In this document: piece after piece, positions 1-24,182 of the stretch
Position numbering within the stretch: the first letter of the stretch is position 1
Layout of the letters: the number at the start of each line of letters is the position of its first letter
Source: Silurus meridionalis
Taxonomy: Eukaryota; Chordata; Actinopteri; Siluriformes; Siluridae
Direction: 5' to 3'
DNA length: 64,000 nucleotides
NCBI RefSeq assembly: GCF_014805685.1
Contig: NC_060909.1
Location: 4,896,292-4,960,291, forward strand
Program-made: the position numbers and the translations under genes
Notes under the pieces: generated by a model
Database searches by the model: none
Seen by the model: the letters and a program-made list of their open reading frames with translations, nothing else
Told to the model about the DNA's origin: nothing

Positions 1-69
1 ATTGATGTTCTACTTTGATCAATTCTGTATTGATCTGGAAGTAAGAAACTCACTTGTATGAATTGTATA

Positions 70-125
70 AAAAGTCGCTATGGATAAGAGCGTCTGCCAA
101 ATTCTGTAAATGAAAATGTAAACTA
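70..125 (+). repeat. 3' tail fragment of a tRNA-derived SINE
   Basis: The stretch AAGTCGCTATGGATAAGAGC followed by GTCTGCCAAATTCTGTAAAT is the conserved 3' end of the common fish SINE that recurs in fuller form elsewhere in this window (for example 29185-29345). The tRNA-like head is missing. Confidence 0.7.
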
Positions 126-454
126 AGTCTGAAATTGCACTGGTATTTTGCACTTTGCCAAGCTCCAGGCACAAAACCTAATGACCCACCATCCGTATTC
201 ACAATGCTGCTTTTCCCTATACACAATCCCATGTTGGCAAACACACACGTTGAAAATTAGCAAATGAATTTGGTCTGAAATGGTGTCGTTTAACCATAAT
301 GCTACACGATTAACTCTAACAATGTATTTTAGTAAAGTTTTTAATATCTTATTATGGTAGTTAAATGTTGATTGTAGAACAAACAGGAATGGGGCATGTC
401 AGTCTACTGAAACAGAGCAACTCTGCTACAAAGACAATTGACATGACATACGTT

Positions 455-868
455 TGACATACAGCGATGCTGCAACGAGTCGTTTGAGGTTTTTCGAGCA
501 ACACACGCGGAAGACCTTTAACGAGCTCAACCCCCAAAAATTGCGAAACCATTCGGCAACTTGTGCATAATAAACGTCGGCAAACGTTCCGTATGATATG
601 ATCTCGCATCCGCACCCACCCTACTCGCCCGTTTTGGCTCCTGCGGACTTCTCCCTTTTCCTGAAGATGAAGATCCGGCTAAAGGTCGCCGTATTGACAC
701 CATTGTGGAGATCCAGAGCGGATCGCAGAAGGTGCTTTGAAATGAAGACTTCCAGGACACATTCGAGAAGGTGCAGGAACGCTGGGAGCGCTGTGTTGCT
801 GTGCGAGGGGACTATTTTGATAGTGATGGTGTGTCTCAAAATATATAGATTCCACCTCGTGCTATATA
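455..868 (+). pseudogene. mariner-type transposase remnant, frameshifted and internally deleted
   Basis: Read on the plus strand, bases ~505-595 give a broken GRPLT-TPKNCETIRQLVHNKR segment typical of the DNA-binding half of mariner transposases. Bases ~600-830 give HPPYSPVLAPADFSLF and, after frame changes, the FE-x-x-QERWERCV-x-x-GDYF ending of the catalytic half. The middle of the gene is absent. The right edge (CCACCTCGTGC at ~856) resembles the inverted end of the related element at 15268-15907. Dead copy; no intact frame. Confidence 0.8.
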
Positions 869-1233
869 AAATTATTTAATACCATAATGTCTATGACAGG
901 TGCCAAGAATTCTGGAGGCAGCACATATCCTTTGTAATTTCTGACACGAATCTGATGTTCTCTTAAACAGAGTTGGAACATTTAAGACCATGTGGTCCAC
1001 TGCATTTAATATGAAGCTTAAACTTGTATCTCGGCAACATTTGCATTTCTGTCTGCTCCGTTTCAATGCTATATACTTTTAGACCGGATTCTATAACTCA
1101 CCCACTTGTAAAATCACTTTGAATGAGAGTGTCTTTGGATGAACATGGCAATGTTTTCAGATATCAGTGAAAGAACATCAGAGCCTTCAGGCCATTTGGA
1201 CAGCAGGGTTCAAAACTGAATAAATCTCCATAC
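869..1233 (-). other. DPY19L3 intron, nothing recognised
   Basis: Unique-looking AT-rich sequence between the mariner remnant and coding exon 3. I searched the minus strand for the next DPY19 exon (FYGL-type start) and did not find it. Confidence 0.5.
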
Positions 1234-14830
<13,597 letters not shown>

Positions 14831-15002
14831 AGGCGCCGTTACACAAGATCACCGCAGGAAATGAGAACAGGAAATAAATCACCTAAACTAAGCCAAATCG
14901 CATGGATCATAGCATTTAAAATATAATTTAGTATTAAAGGTATCTACCCAAATCCAGCATTTGATGTTGTTTTGACGCATTATAGAGTAATACTCGATTT
15001 TT

Positions 15003-15115
15003 CCATACTACTCAGTATGCTAGTATACGCTTGTACAGTAACCATGGCAACCCCTGAGCATGCGACTACTAGTAGCTGTATATGAGTGCGTACTATTCAG
15101 TACTCTAGTATGAAT
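15003..15115. repeat. short element with imperfect terminal inverted repeats
   Basis: CATACTACTCAGTATGCTAG at the left and the reverse complement of the right (CATACTAGAGTACTGAATAG) are similar, giving a ~110-base imperfect palindrome with a unique middle. Possible MITE. Confidence 0.5.
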
Positions 15116-15267
15116 GTTTGACTGGAGAAACCAAAGACCTCCAAGGACAGTGACCACAGAATTCAATGTTTAGTTTCAATTAAAGGAGCATTATTGTGAT
15201 ATTGTGCAGTTTATAAGTTGTTAAATTCGCGTTTGTGGAAATTGTGAAGTATTTTAAACGTGTTATA

Positions 15268-15907
15268 CGAGGTGGCATCAAAAAGTTTTCAGAGTAATGG
15301 TACTAATTGGTGCTATTCCTACCACGTCTGAGATTTCATCGTGGACCGCACGTTAAAACAAAGAGCAAATGTGCAAATTCGGCATAAAACTGAGCAAATC
15401 TGCCACAGAGATGTTTGACATGAATCTGAAAGTTTGCGGCAATGATGCAATGTTTGTATTAAGATGGGCCTCACACTAGTTTTCTAGACACACATTCCTA
15501 TGTTGTCTATTCAGTATCCACATAATGTCTTTGTCTGGGTTCACATACTTGTCTGCTATCTGCATTAAGATGAACAAGAACATATGCGCCATTCTGTGTG
15601 CTGTGTGATTCTTCCCTGATCAGAAAAACACACCACGAGCATCGCAGATCGCATGGAAAGTCTCTCCAAGAATTAAGTTTTCGTTTCGGGCATGATAAAA
15701 ATCTAACACGCAATGAGTCGTTCGAGGTGTTTTAAGTGGCACGTGCACTTCAAGAGCAGAAGAACCTCACTGGAAGACTAGAGATCAGGAAGACCTTCAC
15801 CGTGCTAAACCCCCGACAATGTCAAAATCATTCAGAAACTTGTGCATGATAAATAAAGTACTTTCTTGTAAACAGAGCTGGTCTCGAAACTCCTTGATAC
15901 CACCTAG
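15268..15907 (+). mobile_element. mariner-type element with decayed transposase start
   Basis: Imperfect terminal inverted repeats (AGGTGGCATCAAAAAGTTTT left, AGGTGGTATCAAGGAGTTTC right, read inward) with TA at both flanks. The interior shows KQRANVQIRHKTEQ, then SRSRCFKWHVHFKSRRTSLE and QKLVHDK in changing frames. This is the start of a mariner transposase, with a deletion removing the catalytic part. Same family as the remnant at 455-868. Confidence 0.8.
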
Positions 15908-15915
15908 TAACTTCA

Positions 15916-16784
15916 CAAGGGCCTAAACTTTATCTGAATCACTGACCTAATATATTTTTGTCCATAGATGTGTATTTAATTATTCCATTAGTCTATTCTC
16001 TTCATCTCTCTGCAGCGCTTAATTTAGAGTTTTTATCCAATCAGATTTCAGCCGTGACATCACGTGTTGCCATCAGCCCTGCGGGTAAAATACATGAGAA
16101 GAAGCTGTTGATTTAACCAACCAGATTTCGAGTTTGGCCACACTGAAGCCATCTAACAGGTATACAATAACATCTGCAATTTCAAGTCCTTTGATTGGAT
16201 GCTCAAAGAGGGTTATAGTCAAAGCTCGCAAACCACATCTGTAGCAAACTGCATGGACTCAGATGTATTCGTGTAGGTTGATCTGTTATTATTAAACAAA
16301 TAGAACACATTTAACAGCATGTAGATCCCCATTAGACACCATTAGGAGGTCAGTAAAAATCCAAAATGTTTTGGCAAAAGTTTCTGTGAATTGATCATAA
16401 AAAAATTCTAATGTTTTGGTAATGCTTCTGTAATGGCTTCTACTGGTTGAAGAAAACCTGCACAGACACATGCGAGATTCTACACACAGTAACCTGACCT
16501 GGGAAAACCTTTTTTTTTTTTTAGTTTCTACAATTAATAATCATTATTTTCTAAAGGATTGTATGGACACTGGACAAGCACAGTTACCCAAACTCCAGGT
16601 CAAGAACACATCTTGGATTTCAAATCTTGCATAGGTTCTCAGTTTGTTGTAGTTATAATTAAAATTAAACAGTATTGGCAGATATTTACAGCTATAAATA
16701 CACTACAAATACAATAGCCTGCCGTTGGAAAGAAAAATTGTGTATTTAAGAGAACCAGTTGGACATGTTACCTTAGTACTGCCA

Positions 16785-16785
<1 letters not shown>
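15916..16785. other. intergenic, nothing recognised
   Basis: AT-rich unique sequence upstream of DPY19L3. No supported gene. Confidence 0.45.

Positions 16786-16787
<2 letters not shown>

Positions 16788-16832
<45 letters not shown>
16788..16832 (+). repeat. (CA)n microsatellite
   Basis: About 22 dinucleotide units. Confidence 0.97.
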
Positions 16833-16833
<1 letters not shown>

Positions 16834-17154
16834 CTCCTTGCCCACTGTTTCCATGGTAGACCTGAGAACAACAGAACATTAGTAAAACAGGGCACTTTTA
16901 CCTGTCAGAATAAATCTATATTGACTATTTTAATAAAAAAAATTCCAGCTGACAGTATATGAGAGCCATCCTCATCCTCAAGCGAAAGCAGCACCTTGAG
17001 GAACAGCTGTATGCATCCTGAAAACACTGGGGTAAGGGAATTTTAAATGGATTCTTATCTTGGTAAAAAAAAAAAAAACAGGAAGGAAAACAAAAAACAA
17101 ATAGTTAATTGACCTCAAGCATATTTCCTAATCTAATAGATTAGCATCCGACAG

Positions 17155-17344
17155 AAATGAGGCAATTATTAACACCATTGTTGTCGGATTTTGATCCTAT
17201 AGTAGATTCTGAATTGAATTGCTTATCTTTGGTGGACCAGCAAATGAGAAAAGATAATGTTAATAATTTATGCACGCTGGATGTAGCAAAGAGGGGCGGC
17301 TTAAGGGCAATAACTGCACTGAGAGCTGAGCCCTTGTTGACTAT
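17155..17344 (+). other. exon-like open block 1, unrecognised
   Basis: An open frame (MRQLLTPLLSDFDPIVDSEL at the start, ending in AEPLLT) runs from just after a CCGACAG acceptor-like site to ACTAT|GTGAGT. Not recognised. The antisense strand is also open, so coding is uncertain. Confidence 0.25.
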
Positions 17345-17770
17345 GTGAGTAACTTTCAATCCAACTTGTCTTCTTTCGTTCTGTTTTTAGACCCGTCTAG
17401 TACAAGCGGTCCAACCAGAACATCTCTGCTGCGGCTCTCTTTGTGTAGATGATTGAAGAAACCTGAGGAAACGTACGCGTTAGGTGAAGGAGGCTTCTCA
17501 TGTTCCACGTAATTCATGCAAGACATCGTTTCTTTTTAACCTGCGTGAATAATTTTATTTAACTTTCAAGCTGCAAAGCCAAATGTTATGCGCAACAGTG
17601 ATTTGGTCACAGACTAGAAGGGAAACTCATGAAGCTTCCCAGGACAACTAGTTAAATAGGTCATCATGTTTAATACGATTAATAATAAATATTTTCTTTT
17701 CTTTCTTAGCCAGAGGAAGCAGTGAGAAAAAAAAAAAAAGAGCTGAGTAGCGAGATCCACACCCAGTAAC

Positions 17771-17938
17771 ATGAGCAACACTTGGCTTATGAAGAAAAAG
17801 CTGGAGCAGATCAAGGCTGAAATGCAGAGGCTTTCAGAAAGGCACGCTCTTTCTCGCCCTGAACGGTCAGACATTAATTTCTCAACAGTTCTACCGCTGT
17901 GCCAAAATTTTCCGTACACACAGAGGGCGGAAATGAAT
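17771..17938 (+). other. small open frame, 55 codons plus stop, coiled-coil-like start
   Basis: MSNTWLMKKKLEQIKAEMQR begins a 55-residue frame ending at a TAG at 17938-17940. The heptad-like Lys/Glu/Leu pattern is suggestive but unsupported by any family I know. The antisense frame is also open across it. Confidence 0.25.
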
Positions 17939-18116
17939 TAGTCAAGAATTCCCAATTTATGGACAAAATAAGATGCATTAAACATAATGAGACTTAGAAA
18001 TGCTTTTCTTGTGTTATATTTTATTATACATGATAAGAAAATCTGGCCCACTTTTTACGAACCAGACAAGGCAGATTGAGACAATTTGAGTTATTACTGC
18101 TTGAGTTACTCTATAC

Positions 18117-18273
18117 CAGGGGTGCACACACTTTTTCAGCATGCGAGCTACTTATAAAATGACCAAGTCAAAATGATCTCCCTACTAAAAAAAATGCATA
18201 AATAAATGCATGTTTTTCCACACTACCTTTGCGATTGAACGGTAGATCTCGATCGACGTATTGGGAACCCCTG
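18117..18273. mobile_element. hAT-type MITE, 157 bp, with perfect target duplication
   Basis: Flanked by the exact 8-base duplication CTCTATAC (18109-18116 and 18274-18281), the hallmark of hAT insertion. Ends CAGGGGTGCACACAC and (reverse complement) CAGGGGTTCCCAATA. The interior GCATGCGAGCTACTTATAAA is of a well-known fish family. No coding capacity. Confidence 0.92.
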
Positions 18274-18274
18274 C

Positions 18275-18865
18275 TCTATACAGTATGGGCAAAAGTAATG
18301 GGACACCTGACTTTTAAAGCCATATGTTTTTCTTTCCCAAACTGGAACCACACAATTGTATTGGATGTCTTTGTAAATTAAATTTTCCCTTCACTTGAAC
18401 TAGCCTTTATGCACAAAGCCAGCTCCCCGAAGATATGGTCTTTGTGAGGTGTAGTGGGAGATCTCCAATAGAGCTCTGACCTCAACCCTATTAAACACCA
18501 GTGGGATGATTTGGAAAGCTGACTGCACCCCCAGGCCTCCTCACCTCACCCTGTGTCAATACCTGATGTTACTCACATCCTAGTTTCTGAATGAGCACAA
18601 ATCTAATCAAGCAGTCACCAAAATCTAGTGAAACATCTTCCCAGAAGAGTGGAGGTTATTATAAGAGTAAATCAGGACTAAATGAGGAATGGAATGTTCC
18701 AAAAGTGCATATCAAACTTTTGTCTGCATAATGTATCAAGGCTAAGAGTGAGTTTCAGAATCAGTGTGCTTTTGCAATATAACAATTCAGGGAACTGAAT
18801 GTGGAATCAGATGTTAAAAATGTACATACAAATCGTATGGTCTGGTGTCCACATACTTTTGTTAA
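18275..18865 (+). pseudogene. Tc1-like element remnant, copy C
   Basis: Starts TATACAGTATGGGCAAAAGT and ends GGTGTCCACATACTTTTGTT, imperfect inverted ends. The middle gives S-S-D-L-N-P-I-K-H-Q-W-D-D-L-E, a mutated Tc1 third-catalytic-residue motif (the usual E of NPIEH is K here) followed by a stop. It abuts the hAT MITE. Confidence 0.8.
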
Positions 18866-19653
18866 GTTTGTTATGAACAAGCATATCAAGAAAATGTATT
18901 AATTTGGTCATATATACACAGCTGTGAGTTCAAAAAACATTGTTTCTACATGGGTAATTCATATGGCTTGTATGGCAGACATAATTTATACCTAATTATG
19001 GTGATAAAATGAAAACGAAATAGAAAGAAAGGCAAAAACATATTACATTGTAATATTGTGTCAGGAGATGTTTATTTAACAATTATGGAAGGAGACTCCA
19101 TGATCAGTAATATTTACGAGTAATGATGTCTTGAGGAGGTTGTGGGTTGCATTTCTTTTGTCATATTATTTTTGACAAAAAGAAAAAAGAAAGGCTGGTG
19201 CAGGAACGCATGCTAAGTGACAAAAGTAATGAATCTTGTTTTTTTTTTTTTTACTTTCCGCAGTATAAAATGTAACTATAAACGAGCAAAAGAGGACATT
19301 CTCAATTAATAAATAAAAGATTGCAGTTGTCGGCAAATTGCAATGGTATAAAAGGAAAGAAGCATTTCCAGACCTACTGTCAGTGATAATCAGGGAGGAA
19401 ACAGTGCTTTGTAAAGGGCCACGAGAGCGCAGTTGTTGCTTATTTTTCAGCATGTCTAATCCTGATTTATTCATCGCGCATCGGAAGAACGCACAACTTT
19501 CATTAGAGTTGACATGAGAAGTGTGAATGCAACACTGATGTTGTCCAACACAGAGCAATATTTACTGTAATATACGTATATATGTGGTTCATATCTCTCA
19601 GTGTTTCATTGCTTCTTCTCCAGCTTTAATCACAATGCATGTATTTTGTGCAG
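18866..19653. other. intergenic, nothing recognised
   Basis: AT-rich; a 12-base T run near 19239. A minus-strand open frame of 130 codons (19166-19558) lacks any recognisable motif and is not called. Confidence 0.35.
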
Positions 19654-19732
19654 GAAAGCGTATCATCCCTTTGTGTGGAACACCCTGAGTCCTTACAGAG
19701 ACACCAAAGAGATTGACTATGTGATTGCCACG
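19654..19732 (+). other. exon-like block 2, unrecognised
   Basis: 79 bases between a strong TTTTGTGCAG acceptor and an ACG|GTAAGA donor. The only open frame gives KAYHPFVWNTLSPYRDTKEI, then DYVIAT. The acceptor-frame-donor agreement is good. The pattern loosely recalls the MID/PIWI region of MED13-type proteins, but from memory and weakly. Pseudogene relic equally possible. Confidence 0.35.
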
Positions 19733-19849
19733 GTAAGAGACTGCAGCTTCGGTACCACACTTATCAGAACGAATCTGGAAAAAAAATGCATGTTTTAATG
19801 TAATCTAGCAGGAATTTTGTACAATTGTAGAAAATCTAGCGCAGATCCA

Positions 19850-20165
19850 ATAGTTACATTGCTCAGAAAATGAAGTGAGTCAGTCGAGAACCATGTGCAA
19901 GACAGAGCAGTTGTAATTGGGCCCTGAGACGTGTTCTGCATTCCCGTCTCTGACACTGCGCAGATGTGTGCATTCATTAGAAATACAGATTGGCTCGTCT
20001 TTCGCTTTGGCAGACCGAATGTAATGTCATATCATATTGAATGTGTTATATAGCGGAGCCTTACCTTCTGAGAACTACACTGCAATGCCATGTTATGTTA
20101 TTATACAGTATGCTAAGTGTGACATTACTTTTCTTGTGTCCAGTATGCAACACTGAACAAGTATT
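19850..20165 (-). repeat. dispersed repeat, inverted copy of 5045-5390
   Basis: Reverse complement of the 5-kb copy, with phrases GAGAACCATGTGCAAGACAG and TCTGCATTCCCGTCTCTGAC. The two copies face each other 14.5 kb apart. Confidence 0.8.
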
Positions 20166-20204
20166 AACAATGTGGGAGAGTTTGGAATTGTTTAATACAC
20201 TAAA

Positions 20205-20695
20205 TGGATCAAGGTTTGTGGACACCTGATAAGATTTTTGAACATCCTATTACACACTTGGATAATAACCATGATAACGCCCACTCTTCTGGGAAGATGT
20301 TCCACTAGATTTTTAAGAGTGCCTGTGGAGATTTGTCCTCATTTAGTCAAAAGGGGGTTAGTAAAGTCAGGTACTGGTGTAGGTGAGGTGAGGAGGCCTG
20401 GGGTGCAGTCACTGTTCCAATTCATCCAAAAGGTGTTCAGTAGGATTGAAGTCGGATAGCTGGTCACTCAAGATCTTCCACCCAAACTTATCTGCACCAT
20501 ATCTTCATGCATTTAGTTTTGTGCACAGGGACAGTCATGCTGGAAACAGGTTTGGTTTTTCCTAGTTCAAATGAAGCAAAATGTACCACATCCAAACACA
20601 TCCTATACAAGTGTGGAACTTTGTGGTATCAGTTTGGGGAAGAATCACACACAGGGGAAGGTGTCCACACTTTTGTCCATATAGTGTACACCAAC
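20205..20695 (-). pseudogene. Tc1-like element remnant, copy D (minus orientation)
   Basis: Begins GGTTTGTGGACACCTGATAA and ends ACTTTTGTCCATATAGTGTA, inverted ends of the family. The minus strand retains pieces of the transposase end (CAGGCCTCCTCACCTCACC region). Heavily mutated. Confidence 0.75.
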
Positions 20696-20924
20696 CATGC
20701 AGTTACAGTGATAAACAAACAAATTTGATGTTGGCCAGGATTCTATTAGCTGAGTAAATCCACTTGCGGCCATTTTTTTTTTCTTCACTGCTCATATACA
20801 GCTATTCAAACTAATCTATATATAGACCATGCCTTTAAACCTGCCTTATATCAGCTTTCCATCATTCACATGATCGTTTTGTAGATCGAGTGTTTTTGTT
20901 CTGGAAACGTTCTTTGTTTTTCAG

Positions 20925-21020
20925 TCCTCTGGCCATTGTAACATGGATCGAAGAGCTTCTGGAAGACCTGCCCATCTGTTACACTGACACATCCTGTCTG
21001 TTCAGAATATCGGTCAAGTA
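20925..21020 (+). other. exon-like block 3, unrecognised
   Basis: After a TTTGTTTTTCAG acceptor the frame reads SPLAIVTWIEELLEDLPICY and stays open through TDTSCLFRISVKYDFYVL. The right boundary is uncertain (several weak GT donors between 21010 and 21020). Possibly part of the same unidentified gene or pseudogene as block 2. Confidence 0.3.
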
Positions 21021-21164
21021 TGATTTCTACGTTCTTAAAAATGATGAGGAAAGAACAATTTTGCATTCTTTATGACCATTGCACGTGCCTACCCGAAACT
21101 TGCGTGGACACACGTTAAGACTGGCCTTTTCCTTATTTGCCTGAAAACCCCTTCTTCTCTTCAG

Positions 21165-21223
21165 TAAAGTCCTTTAGCACAGTTTGTTCAATGTTTTACA
21201 AGCTCCAGCGCTGATCACGCAGG
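21165..21223 (+). other. exon-like block 4, frame broken
   Basis: Excellent acceptor (CTTCTTCTCTTCAG) and donor (CAGG|GTAAGTC) surround 59 bases. One frame gives KSFSTVCSMFYKLQR then a stop within the block. So either it is a pseudogene exon, a terminal exon, or non-coding RNA. Confidence 0.3.
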
Positions 21224-21239
21224 GTAAGTCATAAAGACA

Positions 21240-22550
21240 AACTCAACATCCCACTGGCATATAAGATTCAAAAAGAATGACTGTGATATAATTTATCATG
21301 TCCTTTATGTGTAAATCCCAGTCATATTTAAAATTCAGGCATGTCAGATCATTCTACTTGAAGATGGATTTCATAAAAAAAAAAAAAAAAGAAATAATTA
21401 AAAAAAAAAGGCCTAAAGAGCATCCTTTAGATATGCATATGTGCCATTGTGCACGAAAGCGCTTTGAAACTCTTAGATGTTCCACGCTGAAACTGATGAA
21501 AGAGAAAGATGTGTGCATCCACATGGTTAGAGGAGAAGTATTAAAAGAACGCTGCAGCCGGTATGAAAGGGTGTAAAATTATCAAAGAGATTTAGTAGAA
21601 TAAATTGGCAGGCAGTTCACTAGAGTGAGGGATTATGGCGCAAGAAAAGCGTAAATGTTTAATGGTTTACTTGCTTTCTCTCTTTCTTTCCTATTTTTTT
21701 TATTTATTTATTCTTGGAAGACATTCATGTGTCTAGTTCCTGATAAAACCCAAAGGAAAAGTAGGTTGCCGTCTTTTTCTTCATTTCACACCAGATTTCT
21801 TGCTTGAGAAGAAGTTCGCATGGGCGAAGGCAGAGATTTAAAGCATGAGGACTCGGCTTATTAAAGTTAAGCTACTACAGTTTCCAGTGGACTCAAATGC
21901 AATTCTTAAACCCTCCTTTTTTTTTTCTTTTTGTCCACTTACCTAAGCACAAAACAAAGTTTTTTTTCTTGGAGGGCTGTGTAAAAAAAGATTTGGATTT
22001 ATCTGGTAAAAAAAAAAAAAAAAAAAGCACAAAATAGGCATTAGAACCACTGGATACAAGAATTTGTTTGCTTTCTTTCCCCAAAAGTCATTTTTTATTA
22101 ATTTTTTTCCCCTTTTCTCCATTCGCTTTCTGCACTCAGCTCATTTTGCCCTGAAGTCAATTTTTAAGCAGCTTTGAAAGACCACTCTCTCTCTCTCTTT
22201 TTTTTTTTTGCCAAAGCGCAGTGCAATTCACCCCAGCATATCACTATTGCTTCAGTCCAGGGTTATGACATTTACCATTAAATCCACCAGAGACGAGTGA
22301 ATACTGGACTTCACCACCTATTTCAACAAATTATATACTCAATATAATAATATGAATGTAATTTAAGTGAAAGTGGGGTTTCTTTATCCTAAACAGGGTT
22401 TAAAGCGATCCTAACTGCGAAGCCTGCCGTTCTGTGATGGTACTCTGATGGAACAATTTGAGTCGACTGTATAATAATGTGTTCAGAAATTCTTTCGATC
22501 AAGGTTTGAGTAATAAATTATTTCATGCCTCACAATTTCACAAAAACCAG
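21240..22550. other. intergenic, A/T-run-rich, nothing recognised
   Basis: Several long homopolymer runs (21376-21411 A-rich, 22009-22026 A, 22197-22210 T). No supported gene or element. Confidence 0.45.
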
Positions 22551-22554
22551 TAGT

Positions 22555-22760
22555 GGATGAAGTTTTGCACTCACTTTCCATCGAGAACTTCAACAATGAT
22601 GAAACTATAATAAATGAATATTCGGCTGTCTCCCCTTTCGAATCTGGTTTGTCTCAAGGTTTTTTTCTTATCTCATCTCAGAAGGTTTTTCCCTCACCAT
22701 CATTCCCTCGGACTCACTCATAGACCTTTGGGACAAATTCAAGAATTTAAAATGTATATT
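22555..22760 (+). repeat. fragment of the high-copy dispersed repeat
   Basis: Phrases CTTCAACAATGATGAAACTA, TAATAAATGAATATTCGGCT and GTCTCAAGGTTTTTTTCTTA match the copy at 13555-13995. Confidence 0.65.
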
Positions 22761-22833
22761 CTTGAGGTAATTATTTTTCTACAGCAACAATACAAATAAA
22801 ATAGATTTAAGTACTAGTAATAATACCCCATTC

Positions 22834-23675
22834 ACATTTTGACTAAATATGATTTATATATATATAATATATTTTGAATGGACTTAAGCATCATAAGTAA
22901 AAGTAGTGATCTATAAGAACTAAAAAATTGGGACACTGTGTAAAATGTAAATAAAAACATATAATATTGGAACAGGGCCATGTTTACCATGTGTAGCATC
23001 ACATCTTAGGTCCATATTTATGGGAACTTGCGAAATGTTTGGGATAGGAATGTTATTCCATGTGTGTCTGATTCAGGATTCTAGCTGCTTAACGGTTCTG
23101 GGTGTCACTTGTTGAATTTGTCATTTTAATGGTGCACCAAATGTTTTTAAATAGTGAAAGGTTGACTGTAGGCAGGTCAATTCAGCACTCTGGCTCTTCT
23201 ACTACAAAGTCATGCATTTACAATTATAGCATTTAGCAGACGCCCTTGTCCAGGGCTATTGAACAGATGCAGTTAGCATTGTCTTGCTCAAATATGCAAG
23301 GCGGTCCCTGAAAAAGACATTTTCTGGATTAAAGCATTTGTTGCTCTAAAACCTGTGTATACTATTCAGCATTGAAGGAGCCTTTCCAAATGTGCAAGCT
23401 GCTTATTCCACAGGCACTAATGCACTGCCATACCATTAGAAATGCGACTTTTTGAACTAAGCGCTGATAACAAGCCAGATAGTCCCTCTCTTCTTTAGTC
23501 TGGGGTACGTGGTGTCCATGGTTTCCAAAAACACAAAAACCCTACTATTTCCCTGCTAAAATATGACTTTGGTATAAATAATACAACTTTTACATTTTGA
23601 CTTGAGTAAAACTGCTTACATATGAATGGACTTGAAAATAGATCCAAAGTAAAAGTAGTGATCTATGAGAACTAT
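22834..23675 (+). repeat. dispersed transposon-like repeat flanked by ~90-bp direct repeats
   Basis: The unit ACATTTTGACT...AATGGACTT...AAGTAAAAGTAGTGATCTAT occurs at ~22834-22925 and again at ~23591-23675. The ~650 bases between carry phrases I remember from an old fish DNA repeat (GTCAATTCAGCACTCTGGCT, GCGCTGATAACAAGCCAGAT). A SINE tail fragment (TAGCAGACGCCCTTGTCCAG) has inserted at ~23215-23265. Confidence 0.55.
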
Positions 23676-23965
23676 ATGTGAATAATGGATGCGGTTCAGT
23701 GCTCCATACTCCTGCACATCAGAGCTTTTAAAGAAAAGAGTTTTCTATAGTTACAGACACACACTCTCGACAAAAGTGTTGGTTTATGCTTGTGCTCACA
23801 CCCGAGCTTCTTATTTAACATGATTTATGATTTCACTTCAAAGAAGTGAGGAACGGCATGTTTTTTGTTGTTGTTGTTTTTGAAGTATTGGCATATAAAG
23901 CAAGATGATATTCACATTCGAATGAAGTGTGTTTTTTTTTTAGTGTTTAAAGTAGATATACGTGA
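23676..23965. other. intergenic, nothing recognised
   Basis: Unique sequence with TTG and T-run simple sequence. Confidence 0.4.
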
Positions 23966-23969
23966 TGGT

Positions 23970-24178
23970 TCCCTGGTGGTCTAGTAGTTGGGATGTGGAG
24001 CTCTCAACACGGCGGCCCGGGTTCGATCCCCGGTCAGGGAACCAACCCCAGCCATTAGGGTTGCACAAGCCTTAGTGCCGGTCCCAAGCCCGGATAAATA
24101 GGGAGGGTTGCATTAGGAAGGGCATCCAGCGTAAAAACGTGCCAAATCAAACATGAGGATGATCCGCTGTGGCACACA
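23970..24178 (+). repeat. SINE with a tRNA-Glu-derived head and an RTE-type tail
   Basis: Bases 23970-24041 follow tRNA-Glu almost throughout: acceptor TCCCTGG/TCAGGGA pairs, intact A box (TGGTGGTCTAGTAG) and B box (GGTTCGATCCC), CTC at the anticodon. The anticodon stem is broken (TGGAG against CACGG), and a non-tRNA body follows (GGAAGGGCATCCAGCGTAAA), so this is a SINE, not a gene. Its end, GAGGATGATCCGCTGTGGC, is shared with the 3' end of the RTE-like LINE at 28735-29080. Confidence 0.88.
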
Positions 24179-24182
24179 CACT

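Noticed and set aside
23970..24041. Functional tRNA-Glu gene
   Set aside because: Anticodon stem does not pair and the tRNA part runs straight into a SINE body with LINE-like tail.
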